Assembly: GCA_030151165.1 (NCBI GenBank)
Contig: JASLEM010000546.1
Coordinates: forward strand, 1 to 8,706
Source of the DNA: Burkholderiaceae bacterium
GTDB taxonomy: Bacteria; Pseudomonadota; Gammaproteobacteria; Burkholderiales; Burkholderiaceae
Length of the DNA: 8,706 nt
Direction: 5' to 3'
Positions 7,582 to 8,706 of the stretch are shown here, in pieces. A model generated the notes under the pieces. That model saw only the letters and a list, made by a program, of their open reading frames with translations. It was not told the DNA's origin and did not search any database. Every line of letters begins with the position of its first letter. The stretch's first letter is position 1. The position numbers were made by a program, and so were the translations under genes.

Positions 7582-7585
7582 GCGG

Positions 7586-7603
7586 CGGCCGGCGGCCGGG
7601 CCG
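7586..7603. terminator. GC-rich inverted repeat between convergent genes
   Basis: CGGCC (7586-7590) and GGCCG (7599-7603) form a 5-bp stem with an 8-base loop. They fill the 22-base gap between the stop codons of the hemerythrin and metallopeptidase-like genes. There is no T-tract. At this GC content such a stem can arise by chance. Confidence 0.22.
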
Positions 7604-8329
7604 TCAATCGTCCTGCAGGCCGCGTTGCCAGAGGCCCATCGCCTGGTCGAACGGCGTCTGCGTCCCGGCGAACGCGTCGGCGCCGTGCGCGAGCGCGAGC
7701 CAGTGGCGGGTGTCGTGGAAGCCGTGCTCGGTCTCGTCGGCGCGCGCGTCGTCGAACCACGAGAGCACCTGCGCGAACTGGTCGGCGTGGTGCGCATGCG
7801 TCCAGGCGAGGCCGACGAGGTCGGCGTAGGCCTCCTCGCGGCGCATCACGCGCATCTCGCGCGCGATCGCCTGGAGTTCGGCCGTGGGCTGGCTCTTCTC
7901 GATGCGGTCAGGGGTATCCGCCAGGCCGGCCGGCAGGCTGTCGAACGAGCCGCTGCGGTGACGCTGGCAGTGGCCGATCTCGTGCGCGGTCATCGCCTCG
8001 AGGACGGGCTGCAGCAACGCGGCGGGGATGGCGTCCAGCGTCCTTTCGGCGGCCGGGTTGCCGCGCATCGCGAAGACCAGCTTGCAGCGGCCTTCGACGT
8101 AGCCCATCGCCAGCGGCGCGGCGCCGGGCTGGGCCTGCGGCAGCACGACGATGTCGATCGGCATGCCTTGCCGGAGCGCCCACGCGACGGGCGGCGTCGC
8201 GCCGGCGAGCCAGCGCTGCTCGGTGGCGGTCAGCTCCGCGGCTTCGGAGTGCGCGGGGCGCGGGTGGCTCGCCAGCAGCAGCGCGAAGAGCCCGGACAGT
8301 GCGAACGCGAGGCGGTGATTGGCGGCCAC
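7604..8329 (-). CDS. Exported HExxH protein, probable zinc metallopeptidase
   Basis: This 241-residue protein is counted from the GTG at 8329. That start is chosen because GAGGA lies 7 bases upstream and a signal peptide begins there: polar-basic start, hydrophobic LAFALSGLFALLLA (7-20), likely cleavage near AHS (26-28). Longer readings would run through the upstream gene. The sequence AHEIGHCQRH (115-124) contains an HExxH zinc site (His116, Glu117, His120). About 45 residues later EEAYAD (165-170) fits the gluzincin pattern, with Glu166 as third ligand and Asp170 supporting it. A DTRHW motif (206-210) could match the conserved Arg/His region after the active site in M48-like peptidases. Cys82 and Cys121 might form a disulfide in the periplasm. 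I cannot assign a named peptidase family. The gene follows the 102-residue protein by 50 bases on the same strand, probably as an operon. Peptidase activity is inferred from motifs only. Confidence 0.78.
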   Translation of the reverse strand: MAANHRLAFALSGLFALLLASHPRPAHSEAAELTATEQRWLAGATPPVAWALRQGMPIDIVVLPQAQPGAAPLAMGYVEGRCKLVFAMRGNPAAERTLDAIPAALLQPVLEAMTAHEIGHCQRHRSGSFDSLPAGLADTPDRIEKSQPTAELQAIAREMRVMRREEAYADLVGLAWTHAHHADQFAQVLSWFDDARADETEHGFHDTRHWLALAHGADAFAGTQTPFDQAMGLWQRGLQDD

Positions 8330-8336
8330 GGAGTCG

Positions 8337-8341
8337 TCCTC
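8337..8341 (-). promoter_or_regulatory. Ribosome binding site deciding the GTG start of the HExxH protein
   Basis: GAGGA on the minus strand sits 7 bases upstream of the GTG at 8329. With the signal peptide that begins there, it supports this start over upstream codons in the same frame. Confidence 0.65.
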
Positions 8342-8379
8342 GGCGCGGGTTGACGAAGGGACGGCGTGCGGCCGAGGGC

Positions 8380-8688
8380 TTACTGCTGGCGGTCGGCGCG
8401 GCACTGGGCCAGCGTGCGTTCCAGCAGCGAGCGCGCCTTGTGCGCGGTGGCGTTGGGTTGCAGCAGGTGGCCCGTTTCCTCGAAGAAGCGGTTGGACAGC
8501 GCATGGACGACCTGCGGATGCGCGCCGCCCTGGCGGGTGGTCAGCGTGGGCGCCGGGCAGCCGACCAGCGCCTTGCGCAGCATCTTGGCGTGCACGCGGT
8601 AGCGCAGGGCGTTCATGGGCACGCGACCCACCTCCATGGCCTGCAGTTCGCTGGCGAGGTGTTCGATGAAGAGCTGTTTCGAGTCCAT
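8380..8688 (-). CDS. Hypothetical protein, 102 residues
   Basis: I do not recognise this protein. It is polar, with no signal peptide or membrane segment, so it is probably cytoplasmic. The sequence looks mainly helical, with charged helices at about 1-42 (MDSKQLFIEHLASELQAMEV, then a basic stretch with RYRVHAKMLRKAL) and about 58-100. A Gly/Pro/Thr-rich turn at 42-56 (VGCPAPTLTTRQGGA) separates them. Cys44 and Cys96 are the only cysteines. It ends at a TAA codon. The ATG at 8688 has GGTGAG 11 bases upstream, rather far for a good ribosome binding site. The window edge is 18 bases beyond the start, so an upstream gene or promoter cannot be judged. It precedes the exported HExxH protein gene by 50 bases, suggesting cotranscription. 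The codon bias and helical composition support a real gene, but the function is unknown. Confidence 0.65.
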   Translation of the reverse strand: MDSKQLFIEHLASELQAMEVGRVPMNALRYRVHAKMLRKALVGCPAPTLTTRQGGAHPQVVHALSNRFFEETGHLLQPNATAHKARSLLERTLAQCRADRQQ

Positions 8689-8706
8689 GACCGAAGCATC
8701 TCACCG

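Noticed and set aside
8330..8704. Upstream extension of the HExxH protein through the 102-residue gene
   Set aside because: The extension reads as Arg/Pro/His-rich low-complexity sequence ahead of a proper signal peptide, and the GTG at 8329 has its own ribosome binding site.
1..8706. Mobile element, CRISPR array, tRNA or defence island
   Set aside because: I saw no transposase or integrase, no terminal inverted repeats, no regularly spaced repeats, no cloverleaf, and no shift in composition that would mark an insertion.

Overview
The window is very GC-rich, with third codon positions strongly biased to G/C. Gene content and protein style suggest a high-GC betaproteobacterium of the Burkholderiales (Rubrivivax/Leptothrix/Roseateles-like). 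That placement is inferred from general resemblance only; there is no rRNA or other marker gene. The region reads as ordinary chromosomal sequence. I see no insertion sequence, tRNA, CRISPR array, phage gene or other sign of a mobile island.

Layout. (1) Bases 1-1278, plus strand: the 3' part of a gene for a right-handed parallel beta-helix protein, followed by a strong hairpin. (2) 1412-1735, plus: a small secreted DUF3761-type protein with a Ser-Ala linker encoded by a perfect tandem hexanucleotide repeat. (3) 1757-2770, minus: an AI-2E (PerM/YdiK) family membrane protein, tail to tail with the previous gene. (4) 2860-6459, minus: a compact three-gene branched-chain-amino-acid-type (Liv/HAAT) ABC importer operon, livH, then a fused livM-livG, then livF, with overlapping genes. 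The periplasmic binding protein is not in the window. (5) After a 187-base divergent gap, plus strand: a single-membrane-span hypothetical protein (6647-7066) and a hemerythrin-domain protein (7093-7581). (6) 7604-8329 and 8380-8688, minus: a probable two-gene operon with a small hypothetical protein first, then an exported HExxH protein resembling a gluzincin zinc metallopeptidase, tail to tail with the hemerythrin gene.

The clearest functional unit is the importer. LivH and the LivM half form the membrane channel, and the LivG half and LivF form the two ATPase sites. Fusing LivM to LivG fixes one permease to one ATPase. The substrate cannot be set from sequence alone; branched-chain amino acids, other amino acids, amides or aromatic acids are all used by this transporter family. 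The remaining genes are not obviously linked to one pathway. The features most worth a second look are the LivM-LivG fusion with its enlarged LivH partner, the unrecognised exported HExxH protein and its small upstream neighbour, and the hexanucleotide repeat. I found no convincing evidence of a new multi-gene system.
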